Shown here: piece after piece, positions 52,549 to 60,810 of the stretch | Layout: each line of letters starts with the position of its first letter | Numbering within the stretch: position 1 is the first letter of the stretch | Origin: Nitratireductor sp. GISD-1A_MAKvit | GTDB lineage: Bacteria; Pseudomonadota; Alphaproteobacteria; Rhizobiales; Rhizobiaceae | NCBI RefSeq assembly: GCF_040819555.1 | Contig: NZ_CP161920.1 | Coordinates: 1,611,001-1,675,000 of the forward strand | DNA length: 64,000 bases | Direction of reading: 5' to 3' | Made by a program: the position numbers and the translations under genes | Notes under the pieces: model-generated | Told to the model about the DNA's origin: nothing | Databases searched by the model: none | The model's input: only the letters and a program-made list of their open reading frames with translations

Positions 52549-53528
52549 CAAAGCATCTCCCGGCGGGCGCGGACAACGAGCCACAGGAAGAACGGCGCGC
52601 CGATCAGCGCTGTCAGAACCCCGACATTGAGCTCGCCGGCCGGCAACACGATCCGAGCGGCGATGTCTGCGGCGAGGAGTAGTGCGGCGCCGCCGAGGCC
52701 TGCAGGCAATAGGAGGCTGCTTGGCATTCGGCTGGTCAGCGGGCGGATGAGATGCGGAACCACGAGGCCAATGAATCCGATCGTGCCGGCGACCGCCGTT
52801 GCTGCGCCAACGGAGAGTGCCACACCGGCGACGATCAGGAAGCGCGCGCGGCCCATGTGAATGCCGAGGCTGGAGGCTGCTTCCTCGCCCAGCGAGAGCG
52901 CATCGATGGCGCGGGCCGACAGTGCGATCAGGAGCCAGCCAGCCGCCATGAGTGGCAGGGCGAGCGCCACATGGTCCATGGAGCGGTCTTTCAGAGACCC
53001 CAGCAGCCAGAAGATGATCTCATAGGCGGCGAAAGGGTTGGGCGACAGGTTTAGAACCAGTGAGGTGAGCGCGGCCGCGAGACTGGAGAGCGCAACGCCT
53101 GCAAGAATGAGTGTGAGTGTGGAGCCCTGGCGCGCGGCAATGGCAAGCAGGATGAGCACGGCAAGAAGTGCGCCGAGCAGCGCTCCGGCAGGCAGGGCAT
53201 AGAGCGAGCTTCCGGCAAGGCCTGAGTAAAACACCACCACCGCGCCGAGGGCTGCCATGGAGGAGACGCCGATCACGCCGGGCTCGGCCAGCGGATTTCG
53301 CAGAAACCCCTGTAGTACGGCACCGGAAAGCCCGAGCGATATGCCAATGGCAAGACCAAGGAGGGCGCGTGGCAGGCGGATTTCACGCATGATGATGGTT
53401 GCCGCCTCGCCACCGCCGGCAAAAAGGCCGGATATGCTGTTTTCGACCCCCAGGTCGGCCGGACCGACCAGCAGCGACACGGCGAACAGCACGAAGGCGA
53501 GGGCCGCAAGCGAAATGGAAAGCTTCAT
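52548..53528 (-). CDS. btuC: Vitamin B12 ABC transporter, permease subunit (FecCD family)
   Basis: A 326-residue integral membrane protein with about ten hydrophobic segments. The FecCD hallmarks are visible: RLPRALLGLAIGISLGLSGA near residue 50, followed by QGFLRNPLAEPGVIGVSSMAAL, and GTIGFIGLVVPHLIRPL. It moves a metal-chelate or corrinoid across the inner membrane with BtuD. The start overlaps the btuF stop (ATGA). The riboswitch context points to cobalamin. Confidence 0.92.
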   Translation of the reverse strand: MKLSISLAALAFVLFAVSLLVGPADLGVENSISGLFAGGGEAATIIMREIRLPRALLGLAIGISLGLSGAVLQGFLRNPLAEPGVIGVSSMAALGAVVVFYSGLAGSSLYALPAGALLGALLAVLILLAIAARQGSTLTLILAGVALSSLAAALTSLVLNLSPNPFAAYEIIFWLLGSLKDRSMDHVALALPLMAAGWLLIALSARAIDALSLGEEAASSLGIHMGRARFLIVAGVALSVGAATAVAGTIGFIGLVVPHLIRPLTSRMPSSLLLPAGLGGAALLLAADIAARIVLPAGELNVGVLTALIGAPFFLWLVVRARREML

Positions 53529-54394
53529 TGTGTGGTGCTCCCCGGACAGGGGGCGATTTCGGCTCGGAGCGTTGCCAGCGCCCGCACGGCTTCAATCACC
53601 GAGGGCGTGCCGCAGGACAGTGAGCCCTCCGGTACAAAGGCGCCGATCCGTGTGTTCGGGAGGGCGGAAATGGCTGGATGGCGTGGCACATATTCCCCAA
53701 GTGTCGGCGCTTTTTGAGGCGTGCTGATGCTGATGACGTCCGGTCGAGCGGCAATCACCTGCTCCAGCGGAAAAGGAGCAACGCCAATGATACCCAGTTC
53801 GGCGGCAAGATTGGCAAACCCGGCAGCCCGCATCACGGAATCGGCCAGTGTGCCGCGGCCCGAGGCGATGCCGTTCTGATCGTAGGCGATCATGGTGGGG
53901 CGTCTGTCACACTGGCTTGCGGCAATCGCCTCGAGTTCTTTGGTGAAACTGTCAGCAACGGTTTCCGCTCTCTCTTCCTGCCCGAGGAGTGCTCCCATGC
54001 GCAGAATTTCATCGGGAATGGTTTCAAGCGTCTGTGCGAAGGAGAATTCCTCGACATGAAAACCCAGGCGTTTCAGCAGGGCGGTCGTGTTGTGGAGCGA
54101 GTAGGTGCCGGTGACCACCAGGTCTGGCTTTTCCAGAAACACCTCTTCGGCGAGCCCGCGATTGACCGGGTAGCTGTGGGCTTTCTCATGCAGCATGGAG
54201 AGGCTGGGTTCACGCGCGAGGAAGGAAACGGAGACAAGCTGCTCCGGTTCGGCCAGCGTCATGGCGAGTTGATCGGTACAAAGATTGAGCGACATGACAC
54301 GTTTTGGCGCGGCTGAAACCGGCGCGACAAGCAGCGCGCCGGCCAGAAGAACGAGGCCGGAAAGGCGGGGAAGGCGTTTCCGGCGCTGCAGCAT
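53525..54394 (-). CDS. btuF: Vitamin B12 ABC transporter, periplasmic binding protein
   Basis: A 289-residue class III solute-binding protein. The signal peptide is RLSGLVLLAGALLVAPVSA. The mature domain has the two-lobed BtuF/FhuD layout (RVMSLNLCTDQLAMTLAEPE, KPDLVVTGTY, ARPDVISISTPQ). The start ATG overlaps the stop of the TonB receptor gene (ATGA), which couples the four genes btuB-F-C-D. Confidence 0.9.
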   Translation of the reverse strand: MLQRRKRLPRLSGLVLLAGALLVAPVSAAPKRVMSLNLCTDQLAMTLAEPEQLVSVSFLAREPSLSMLHEKAHSYPVNRGLAEEVFLEKPDLVVTGTYSLHNTTALLKRLGFHVEEFSFAQTLETIPDEILRMGALLGQEERAETVADSFTKELEAIAASQCDRRPTMIAYDQNGIASGRGTLADSVMRAAGFANLAAELGIIGVAPFPLEQVIAARPDVISISTPQKAPTLGEYVPRHPAISALPNTRIGAFVPEGSLSCGTPSVIEAVRALATLRAEIAPCPGSTTQ

Positions 54395-56247
54395 CAGGGC
54401 GCGAACTTTGCGCGGAAGCCGGCGAAGACGCCGAAGCCGGGTGTGCCGTAGCCTTCCACGACCTCATAATTCTGATCGAGCAGGTTTTCGCCACGCAGAT
54501 AAAGCTCCGTGTTCTCGTTCGGCTTGTAGGCAATTTTCGCGTTTACAAGGACGTGGTCATCAAGCTTCGAGCGGGGGCTGTCGACATAGCCGTCGACCGT
54601 ATCGAGAGCGATTTTCGCTGTGGCTCCGATTTCCCAGCGCTCGGCCGGGCGGACTGTCGCTCCAAGAGCGATGTCATGTTTAGGGATGCGCACTTCGCGC
54701 AGACCATCCGTCTGGGTCGCCTTCGTGTAGGTGTACGCGCCACGCAGGTCCAGCCAGTCGGTTGCCGCATAGGAAAACGACGCCTCCACACCGCGCGTTT
54801 TGACCACGCCATCGGTCTGGATGTTCTGATAGGTCACGGGATCGTATCCGATATGATCCTCGACATCGATCATGAAGAAGGTGAGATTGGTGACAAGCCT
54901 GTCATCCTGAAAGCGCTGTTCAACGCCGATATCGAAGCCAAGGCTTGTTTCCGGCTTCAGGTCGATGTTGCCATAGACAGGCGCATAAAGCTCATAAAGG
55001 CTCGGCGCGCGATATCCCGTTCCGACCGAGGCGTGGAAACGTGTTCCGGTGCTGGCAAGTTCATAGGATCCTGTGGCGCGCCAGGAGGTGTGCCCGCCGA
55101 AGGTGCCGTGTTCGTCATGGCGCAGGCCCGCTGTCAGTGTCAAAGCGTCAAACGGGCTGTAGATCGCCTCGATCCAGCCGCCGCCCATAGAGACGCTTTT
55201 ATCAACACTTGCGGTGGTTGCTGCCTGGCGCTCCCAGTCCGCGCCGAAATTGACCGTGAGTTCGGGAGAAACGTCAAGCGAGCCCAGATAGTCGAATTTG
55301 TAGCGCAGTCCGTCGAAGGTTGAGGTGGTACCGAAGCCGCTGGTGCTTTCACGGGCGGTGTCGGATATCTGTGCCGATACCGTGTTGTTCAATTGACCGT
55401 CAAACATTGAGAATTCCGCGCCGATGCGCCCGGCCGCCTGCCGAAACTTTCCGTTAGCGGGGGTGTCGGCGATGGGATAACCATCATCGGTCTGCGTTGA
55501 ACCATTCAACAGAAGCCCACTGGCGAAAACGGCAAGATCGTCGCTGATCTCGTATCGCCCGCCGAGGGTCGCGGTCAGATTGGTGTATCCGTCGTCCTCA
55601 ACGCCTGAGGACGCCATCGAGAACCCATCGGTGGTGAAGCCAGACAAAGAAAGGCCAAATTCGCCACGGTCGAAACCGCCCGTCAGCGTGTAGTTGCCAA
55701 AGCCCGTTTTGCGCGACCCGCCTTCGACGTGAATGCCGTGCTCAATGCCCTGCGGAATACCGCCAAGTGTCGAAAGATTGACCACGCCGGCAATTGCATC
55801 GGAGCCATAGAGCGTGCTCTGCGAGCCTTTCAGAACTTCGATCCGCCCAATGCCGCCGGAGAGAAGATGACCATAGGCGGGCTGAACGTTGGGCCCCGAC
55901 ACCTCGGAAATGTCGATGCCCTCGAAGAGGGTCTTTACATATTGCCCACGCAGGCCGCGCATTATCAGGGTCGTGGTGTTGCCTGGCCCGCCATTGGGGG
56001 AGAGATAGAGGCCCGGAAGCTGGTTGAGATAATCCTGCACGAGAGGCAGAGACTGTTCCTCGATATTTTTTCGCTCGATGACATGCACGGAAGAGCCCAC
56101 TTTCGCAGCCTCGATAGGGGTGCGGTTGGGGGTGATAACCAGGGTCTCGAGCGCGAAATCCTGAGCCTGGGCCGTTTCTGCGCTTATACCCAGAATCAGC
56201 ACGGATGCGCCAAGCAGTTGAAAGGCTCTGTGGTGTTTGGAACGCAT
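54394..56247 (-). CDS. btuB: TonB-dependent outer-membrane receptor (cobalamin type)
   Basis: A protein of about 617 residues, a 22-strand beta-barrel receptor driven by TonB. The ATG at 56247 (GGAGGA upstream) gives a signal peptide (LGASVLILGISAETAQAQ). The TonB box is probably LETLVITPNR, and the plug domain contains PLVQDYLNQLPGLYLS and IMRGLRGQYVKTLFEGID. The C-terminal end KFAP lacks the terminal aromatic residue common in porins. BtuB is supported by the cobalamin riboswitch directly upstream and by the BtuFCD genes after it. Confidence 0.93.
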   Translation of the reverse strand: MRSKHHRAFQLLGASVLILGISAETAQAQDFALETLVITPNRTPIEAAKVGSSVHVIERKNIEEQSLPLVQDYLNQLPGLYLSPNGGPGNTTTLIMRGLRGQYVKTLFEGIDISEVSGPNVQPAYGHLLSGGIGRIEVLKGSQSTLYGSDAIAGVVNLSTLGGIPQGIEHGIHVEGGSRKTGFGNYTLTGGFDRGEFGLSLSGFTTDGFSMASSGVEDDGYTNLTATLGGRYEISDDLAVFASGLLLNGSTQTDDGYPIADTPANGKFRQAAGRIGAEFSMFDGQLNNTVSAQISDTARESTSGFGTTSTFDGLRYKFDYLGSLDVSPELTVNFGADWERQAATTASVDKSVSMGGGWIEAIYSPFDALTLTAGLRHDEHGTFGGHTSWRATGSYELASTGTRFHASVGTGYRAPSLYELYAPVYGNIDLKPETSLGFDIGVEQRFQDDRLVTNLTFFMIDVEDHIGYDPVTYQNIQTDGVVKTRGVEASFSYAATDWLDLRGAYTYTKATQTDGLREVRIPKHDIALGATVRPAERWEIGATAKIALDTVDGYVDSPRSKLDDHVLVNAKIAYKPNENTELYLRGENLLDQNYEVVEGYGTPGFGVFAGFRAKFAP

Positions 56248-56384
56248 GCATATCCTCCAGCGTGATCGATTATTCAGTTTGGCTGGAGAGCGACGGCTGT
56301 CTGACTTTTGTCCCCCCGCCAGCGATGACAATCGCCACCACTGCGAGAACCACAGCCCCGGAAGCATCCCGCATCCGGACGGTG

Positions 56385-56575
56385 ACGGCCCAAGGCAGGT
56401 TTCCTGGCTCACGCTTCATCGGCTGCCTCGCCTTCCCGGGTATTGCACCCAGTGGCGTTCGAGGAGCCTCAGCGCTCACAGTTGCGGGAGCAGCCACGGC
56501 TTGGGCCATTTCGGTATGACCTTTCCGTGTTCCCTTTTCCCCGGACGATGAACACCGGCCGGAGCACCTCAAGCG
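56385..56575 (-). promoter_or_regulatory. Cobalamin (adenosylcobalamin) riboswitch
   Basis: On the minus strand the B12 box AGCCAGGAAACCTGCCTT is exact at 56392-56409. Upstream in the RNA come the other conserved parts: AAAAGGGAACACGG, GCTGCTCCCGCAACTGTGAG and GCCACTGGG followed by CCGGGAAGGCG. The outer boundaries are estimates. It lies about 140 bases before btuB and should shut the operon when B12 is plentiful, probably by hiding the btuB ribosome-binding site. Confidence 0.95.
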
Positions 56576-56863
56576 AACCCGGATCGCTTAGCAAGTGGTT
56601 ATGAAAGCGTCAATTGGCCCGGGTGTTTAGGAAACGGACCGGCTGGCAGCGGCGGCGCAGGCTCTGCCAGATCCGTGAAGTGCTTCTTGTTGTAAAATCG
56701 GCTTTTCGTATAGTTTTTACGGCAGTGCTGTCGCAAATCCGTCATTGCGATTGTCGAATAAGTAGCAGAATTTGCTTTCCGAACCCTGTGGATTTTTGAC
56801 ATCGGGGGCGGGATAAGAAATGCTAATCGGGAACCGAAAACGGTAGATAATGGGAGTGCGTCG

Positions 56864-58517
56864 ATGACGTTTTTCAAGAGCAATGGCAAGAAGGTGCCAT
56901 CCCGCGTCGCTGAAATGGCGAACGAGGCGAGGGCCGGCAGGATGGACCGACGAGAGTTTCTTGCGCTCGCAAGCGCGCTTGGCGCATCGACGGCTGCCGC
57001 TTATGGCATGCTCGGCTTGACTGCGCCGGGGCAGGCGATGGCGCAGGAGCCCAAGAAGGGTGGAACGCTGCGTGTTGCGATGTTCATCAAGGACCCGAAG
57101 GACCCGCGAACGGCCGACTGGTCAGAGATTGCCAACGCGATGCGCCAGACACTTGAGCCGCTGGTGAAGTACACTCGCGACTTCACTTTCGAGGGCAAGC
57201 TCCTGGAGAGCTGGGAGGTCAATGAGGATGCGACCGAATACATCCTGCATGTGCGCCCCGGTGTTACCTGGAACAATGGCGATGCCTTTACTGCCGATGA
57301 TGTGATCTACAACTTCAATCGCTGGTGTGATCAGACGGTTGAGGGCAACTCCATGCCGGCACGCATGGCTTCGCTTATCGATCCTGAGACCAAACAGGCG
57401 CGCGAGGGCGCGATCGAGAAGGTCGACGACATGACGGTGAAGCTGAATTTGTCGGCGCCCGATATTTCGATTATTCCCGGCATGTCGGATTATCCGGCCC
57501 TGATCGTTCATCCGAGCTTCGATGAAACGGGGCGCGATTTTGTTGCCAACCCGATCGGCACCGGCCCCCTTCGAACTGGTGTCCTATGAGGTGGGCAATC
57601 GCGTGGAGTTGAAGAAGCGCGAAGACGGCAAATGGTGGGGTGGCGAGGCCTATCTCGACGGCATCGAGTTCATCGATTACGGCACGGATCCGTCCGCGAC
57701 CGTCAGCGCCTTCGAGTCCGGAGAAATCCATACCAACTACGAAACAACTGCTGATTTCGTGGACATCCTGGATTCACTCGGGCTGGTTAAATCCGAGGTC
57801 ACCACCGCCACGACGATCGTGGCGCGCACCAATGTCGACAACAAACCCTATGATGACGAGAAGGTTCGTCGGGCTCTGCAGCGTGCAGTCGACAACCAGA
57901 CGGTTCTGGCGCTCGGCTATAACAATGCCGGCGAAGTGGCAGAAAACCACCATGTCTGCCCGATCCATCCCGAATATGCCGAGCTGCCGAAGCTGGAACG
58001 CAATCTGGACGAAGCCAAGGCGCTCATGGAAGAAGCCGGCCAGATGGATTTCGAGCACGAGCTCATCACCGTGGATGAGGACTGGCACAAGAACACGGGC
58101 GACGCCATCGCCGCCCAGTTGCGCGAGGCCGGCTTCAAGGTGAAGCGCACGGTCCTTCCCGGCTCCACCTTCTGGAACGACTGGACGAAGTATCCCTTCT
58201 CCATGACCAACTGGAACATGCGTCCGCTGGGCATCCAGGTGGTGGCGCTCGCCTACCGTACAGGCGAGGCGTGGAACGAATCCGCTTATTCCAACGCGGA
58301 GCTCGACGAGCTGATCGAGGAAGCGCTCGCCATCCCCAATCCTGACAACCGCCGCAAGGTGATGAAGAAGATCGAGGAAATCCTTCAGGGATCCGGCATC
58401 ATTCTTCAGCCTTATTGGCGCAAGCTATACAACCACTCGGTGGAGGCCGTGAAAAACCACGGTATGCACCAGACTTTCGAGATCGATCTCGAAAAGGTCT
58501 GGCTCGACGAGGGGTAA
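56864..58517 (+). CDS. Peptide/oligosaccharide-type ABC solute-binding protein (family 5), split by +1 frameshift near 57567
   Basis: A 550-residue extracytoplasmic solute-binding protein of family 5 (Opp/Dpp-like). It has a Tat signal: [16 protein letters not shown], followed by APGQAMAQ. The family 5 core is visible in [17 protein letters not shown], then [20 protein letters not shown] with YNFNRW. The break is at NPIGTGP. Removing one base from the C5 run at 57565-57569 (AGGGGGCC on the other strand) joins [17 protein letters not shown]. It is the first gene of a four-gene transporter operon. The ligand is unknown. The ribosome-binding site GGGAG precedes the ATG. Confidence 0.92.
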
Positions 58518-58531
58518 GACGGGACCATAAG

Positions 58532-58551
58532 TGGGGGCCAAAAGGCCCCCA
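58532..58551 (+). terminator. Intra-operon hairpin after the binding-protein gene
   Basis: An 8-bp perfect stem TGGGGGCC/GGCCCCCA with loop AAAA and a short TTT. Its place between the binding-protein gene and the permeases is typical of partial terminators that raise the amount of binding protein over permease. Confidence 0.7.
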
Positions 58552-58601
58552 TTTGCGCAGGCAATCAATAACAACCTCCGCCAACGGAGGAAGGGGAAAC
58601 C

Positions 58602-59639
58602 GTGCTTGGGTTTATCGTGAGACGTCTGGGCGTCATGGCATTGACGATGCTGTGTCTGACTCTTGTCGTTTTCTTTCTTGTCAATCTGGAACCGAACCTT
58701 AAAAAGCTCGCAATCAGCCAGCTTGACATGCGTTCTTCGGCTGAGGAACTGGAAAGCTGGCTGCAGAAGAATGGCTATCGCCAGAACTTCTTCCTGCGCT
58801 ATGGGCAGTGGCTCGGTGTTGTGCAAAAGCAGCCCAATATCGACCCTGAAACGGGTGTGTCTTCGCCACGGTTTTCCTATTGCGATGAACCGGCAGAACC
58901 CTATTACGGTGGTATTCTGCAGGGGGATTTCGGCTGTTCGACCAAGTTCAAGGTGCCTGTTGCCGAAAAGCTCTTTCCGGCCCTTGGCGCTACCGGCATC
59001 CTGATGTTCTGGGTCATGGTGGTTATGGTTCCCGTCGCACTTTTGATCGGGGTTCTGGCGGGCATGCGGGAGGGAACGCGAACGGATCGAACGCTCTCTG
59101 TTGCTTCGATCGCGACCACGGCAACGCCGGAATATGTGTCGGGCGTGATCTTTGCGGTGATCTTCGCTTCATGGCTTGGATGGCTCAATGGCTCGGCTGC
59201 AACGGCCACCCGTCAGGGCATCTCCTTCTACAATTTCACCCTCCCGGTGATGACGATGGCGATTTACGGCATCGGCTATATCGCGCGCATGACACGGGCC
59301 TCGATGGTTGAGGTCATGACGCAGCAATATATCCGCACCGCCCGTCTCAAGGGGCTGGGCTTCCGGGCCGTGGTGATCAATCATGCGTTGCGCAACGCGC
59401 TGATTGCGCCCTTCACGGTCATCATGCTGCAGTTTCCCTGGCTTTTGACCGGCGTCGTGATCGTGGAAGTGATGTTCCGCTATCAGGGCTTTGGTTTCAC
59501 GCTGGTGGAGGCGGCAAGCAACAACGACATCGATCTGCTGTTAGGCTGTTCGCTGGTATCGGTTTTCGTGGTGCTGTCCACGCAACTGATTTCCGATGTG
59601 GGTTATGCCTATCTCAACCCGCGCATTCGCGTGCAATAG
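58602..59639 (+). CDS. ABC transporter permease, OppB/DppB type
   Basis: A 345-residue inner-membrane permease. The N-terminal helix (VIRRLGVMALTMLCLTLVVFF type) is followed by a long periplasmic loop of about 100 residues and then five further helices. The EAA-like loop is RTARLKGLGFRAVVINHALRNA, as in OppB. It has a long loop containing two Cys (YCDEPAEPYYGG and DFGCSTKF) which is larger than usual. Next in the operon is the OppC-type partner, 12 bases downstream. Confidence 0.92.
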   Translation: MLGFIVRRLGVMALTMLCLTLVVFFLVNLEPNLKKLAISQLDMRSSAEELESWLQKNGYRQNFFLRYGQWLGVVQKQPNIDPETGVSSPRFSYCDEPAEPYYGGILQGDFGCSTKFKVPVAEKLFPALGATGILMFWVMVVMVPVALLIGVLAGMREGTRTDRTLSVASIATTATPEYVSGVIFAVIFASWLGWLNGSAATATRQGISFYNFTLPVMTMAIYGIGYIARMTRASMVEVMTQQYIRTARLKGLGFRAVVINHALRNALIAPFTVIMLQFPWLLTGVVIVEVMFRYQGFGFTLVEAASNNDIDLLLGCSLVSVFVVLSTQLISDVGYAYLNPRIRVQ

Positions 59640-59651
59640 GGAGGACGCGCG

Positions 59652-60809
59652 ATGCAGGTAGAAACCCTTGGCATTTTGGGCATCATCTTTGGCGTATTTG
59701 CACGCTTCTGGCCGGTGTGGATCGCGCTGGCCATCATCCTTTTCTTCAGCCTTCGTTTTCGCGAGCGTCTTGGTCTCTATGGGCAGCTCTTCGAGACGGG
59801 CGTCGGCGTTGCCGGTGTGATGATCTGCTTCTTCTGGCTTTTCACGGCGATCTTCGCCGGAACGGTGGCGCCGTTCGATCCGCTGGCGCAGTTTCCGATC
59901 ATGAAGAATGTTCTGCCTGGCGGGATTGAGCCGGAAAGCGGACAGGCCTTTCTGTTCGGCGGCGACCGGCTGGCGCGTGACGTGTTCTCGCGCATGGTCT
60001 ATGGCAGCCAGATCGTTCTGATCATTGCGCCTGCGGCAACGCTTTTTGCGCTGATGGTGGGTACCACGCTCGGTTTGCCGGCGGGCTATTATGGCGGGCG
60101 GATCGACAGTTTCCTCTCGTTCCTTGCCAATCTGGTCCTCGCCTTTCCGGTCATTCTGCTCTTCTATCTTCTGGTGACGCCAGGCATCCGCGAAACACCC
60201 ATTCCGCAATGGATGGCCGGTGTGTTCTTCATCTTCCCGATCGTGTTCTTCGTGACGCTTTTCTGGACGCGCTACAGAAGCCGCCCGCGGCTTCTGGCGA
60301 TCCAGCTTGCGCTGACATTGCTCATCGGTGGCTGGGCCTATCTGGGCCTGGTGTTCGATGCCGATCCGCTCGGCATCATCTCGATCAGTTCCAACCAGCT
60401 CAACATTTTCGTGGCGGTTGTCTTCGCCTCGGCGCCGGGCGTGTTTCGCATCGTTCGCGGGCTGGTGATGGACATCAAGACACGGGACTATGTGGCGGCG
60501 GCCCAGACGCGTGGCGAAACGCCCTGGTACATCATGCTGTGGGAAGTGCTGCCCAATGCGCGCGGCCCGCTTATTGTCGATGTGTGCCTTCGCATTGGCT
60601 ACACGACCATCCTTCTTGGAACGCTCGGCTATTTCGGCCTCGGCCTTGCGCCTGAAAGCCCGGACTGGGGCACGGGCATCAAGGAATCGAGCCGTCTGCT
60701 CAGGGCCTATGTTCACCCGGCGCTGCCGCCCGTTTTCGCCCTGATGTCTTTCGTGCTCGGGCTGAACCTGCTTGCCGATGCGCTGCGTGAGCAGTCACTG
60801 AAGGATTGA
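59652..60809 (+). CDS. ABC transporter permease, OppC/DppC type (extended)
   Basis: A 385-residue permease, partner of the previous gene. Two extra hydrophobic N-terminal segments (GIIFGVFARFWPVWIALAII and GVAGVMICFFWLFTAIFAG) and a second pair near residues 190-225 make it longer than classic OppC. The core contains GGDRLARDVFSRMVYGSQ and the EAA-like loop AAAQTRGETPWYIMLWEVLPN. It ends one base before the ATP-binding gene start, so the two are tightly coupled. Confidence 0.92.
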   Translation: MQVETLGILGIIFGVFARFWPVWIALAIILFFSLRFRERLGLYGQLFETGVGVAGVMICFFWLFTAIFAGTVAPFDPLAQFPIMKNVLPGGIEPESGQAFLFGGDRLARDVFSRMVYGSQIVLIIAPAATLFALMVGTTLGLPAGYYGGRIDSFLSFLANLVLAFPVILLFYLLVTPGIRETPIPQWMAGVFFIFPIVFFVTLFWTRYRSRPRLLAIQLALTLLIGGWAYLGLVFDADPLGIISISSNQLNIFVAVVFASAPGVFRIVRGLVMDIKTRDYVAAAQTRGETPWYIMLWEVLPNARGPLIVDVCLRIGYTTILLGTLGYFGLGLAPESPDWGTGIKESSRLLRAYVHPALPPVFALMSFVLGLNLLADALREQSLKD

Positions 60810-60810
60810 G

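Noticed and set aside
56796..56827. Sigma-70 promoter before the solute-binding gene (TTGACA with nearby GCTAAT)
   Set aside because: The -35 element is perfect, but the nearest -10-like sequence is at 20-base spacing, so it is left uncalled.
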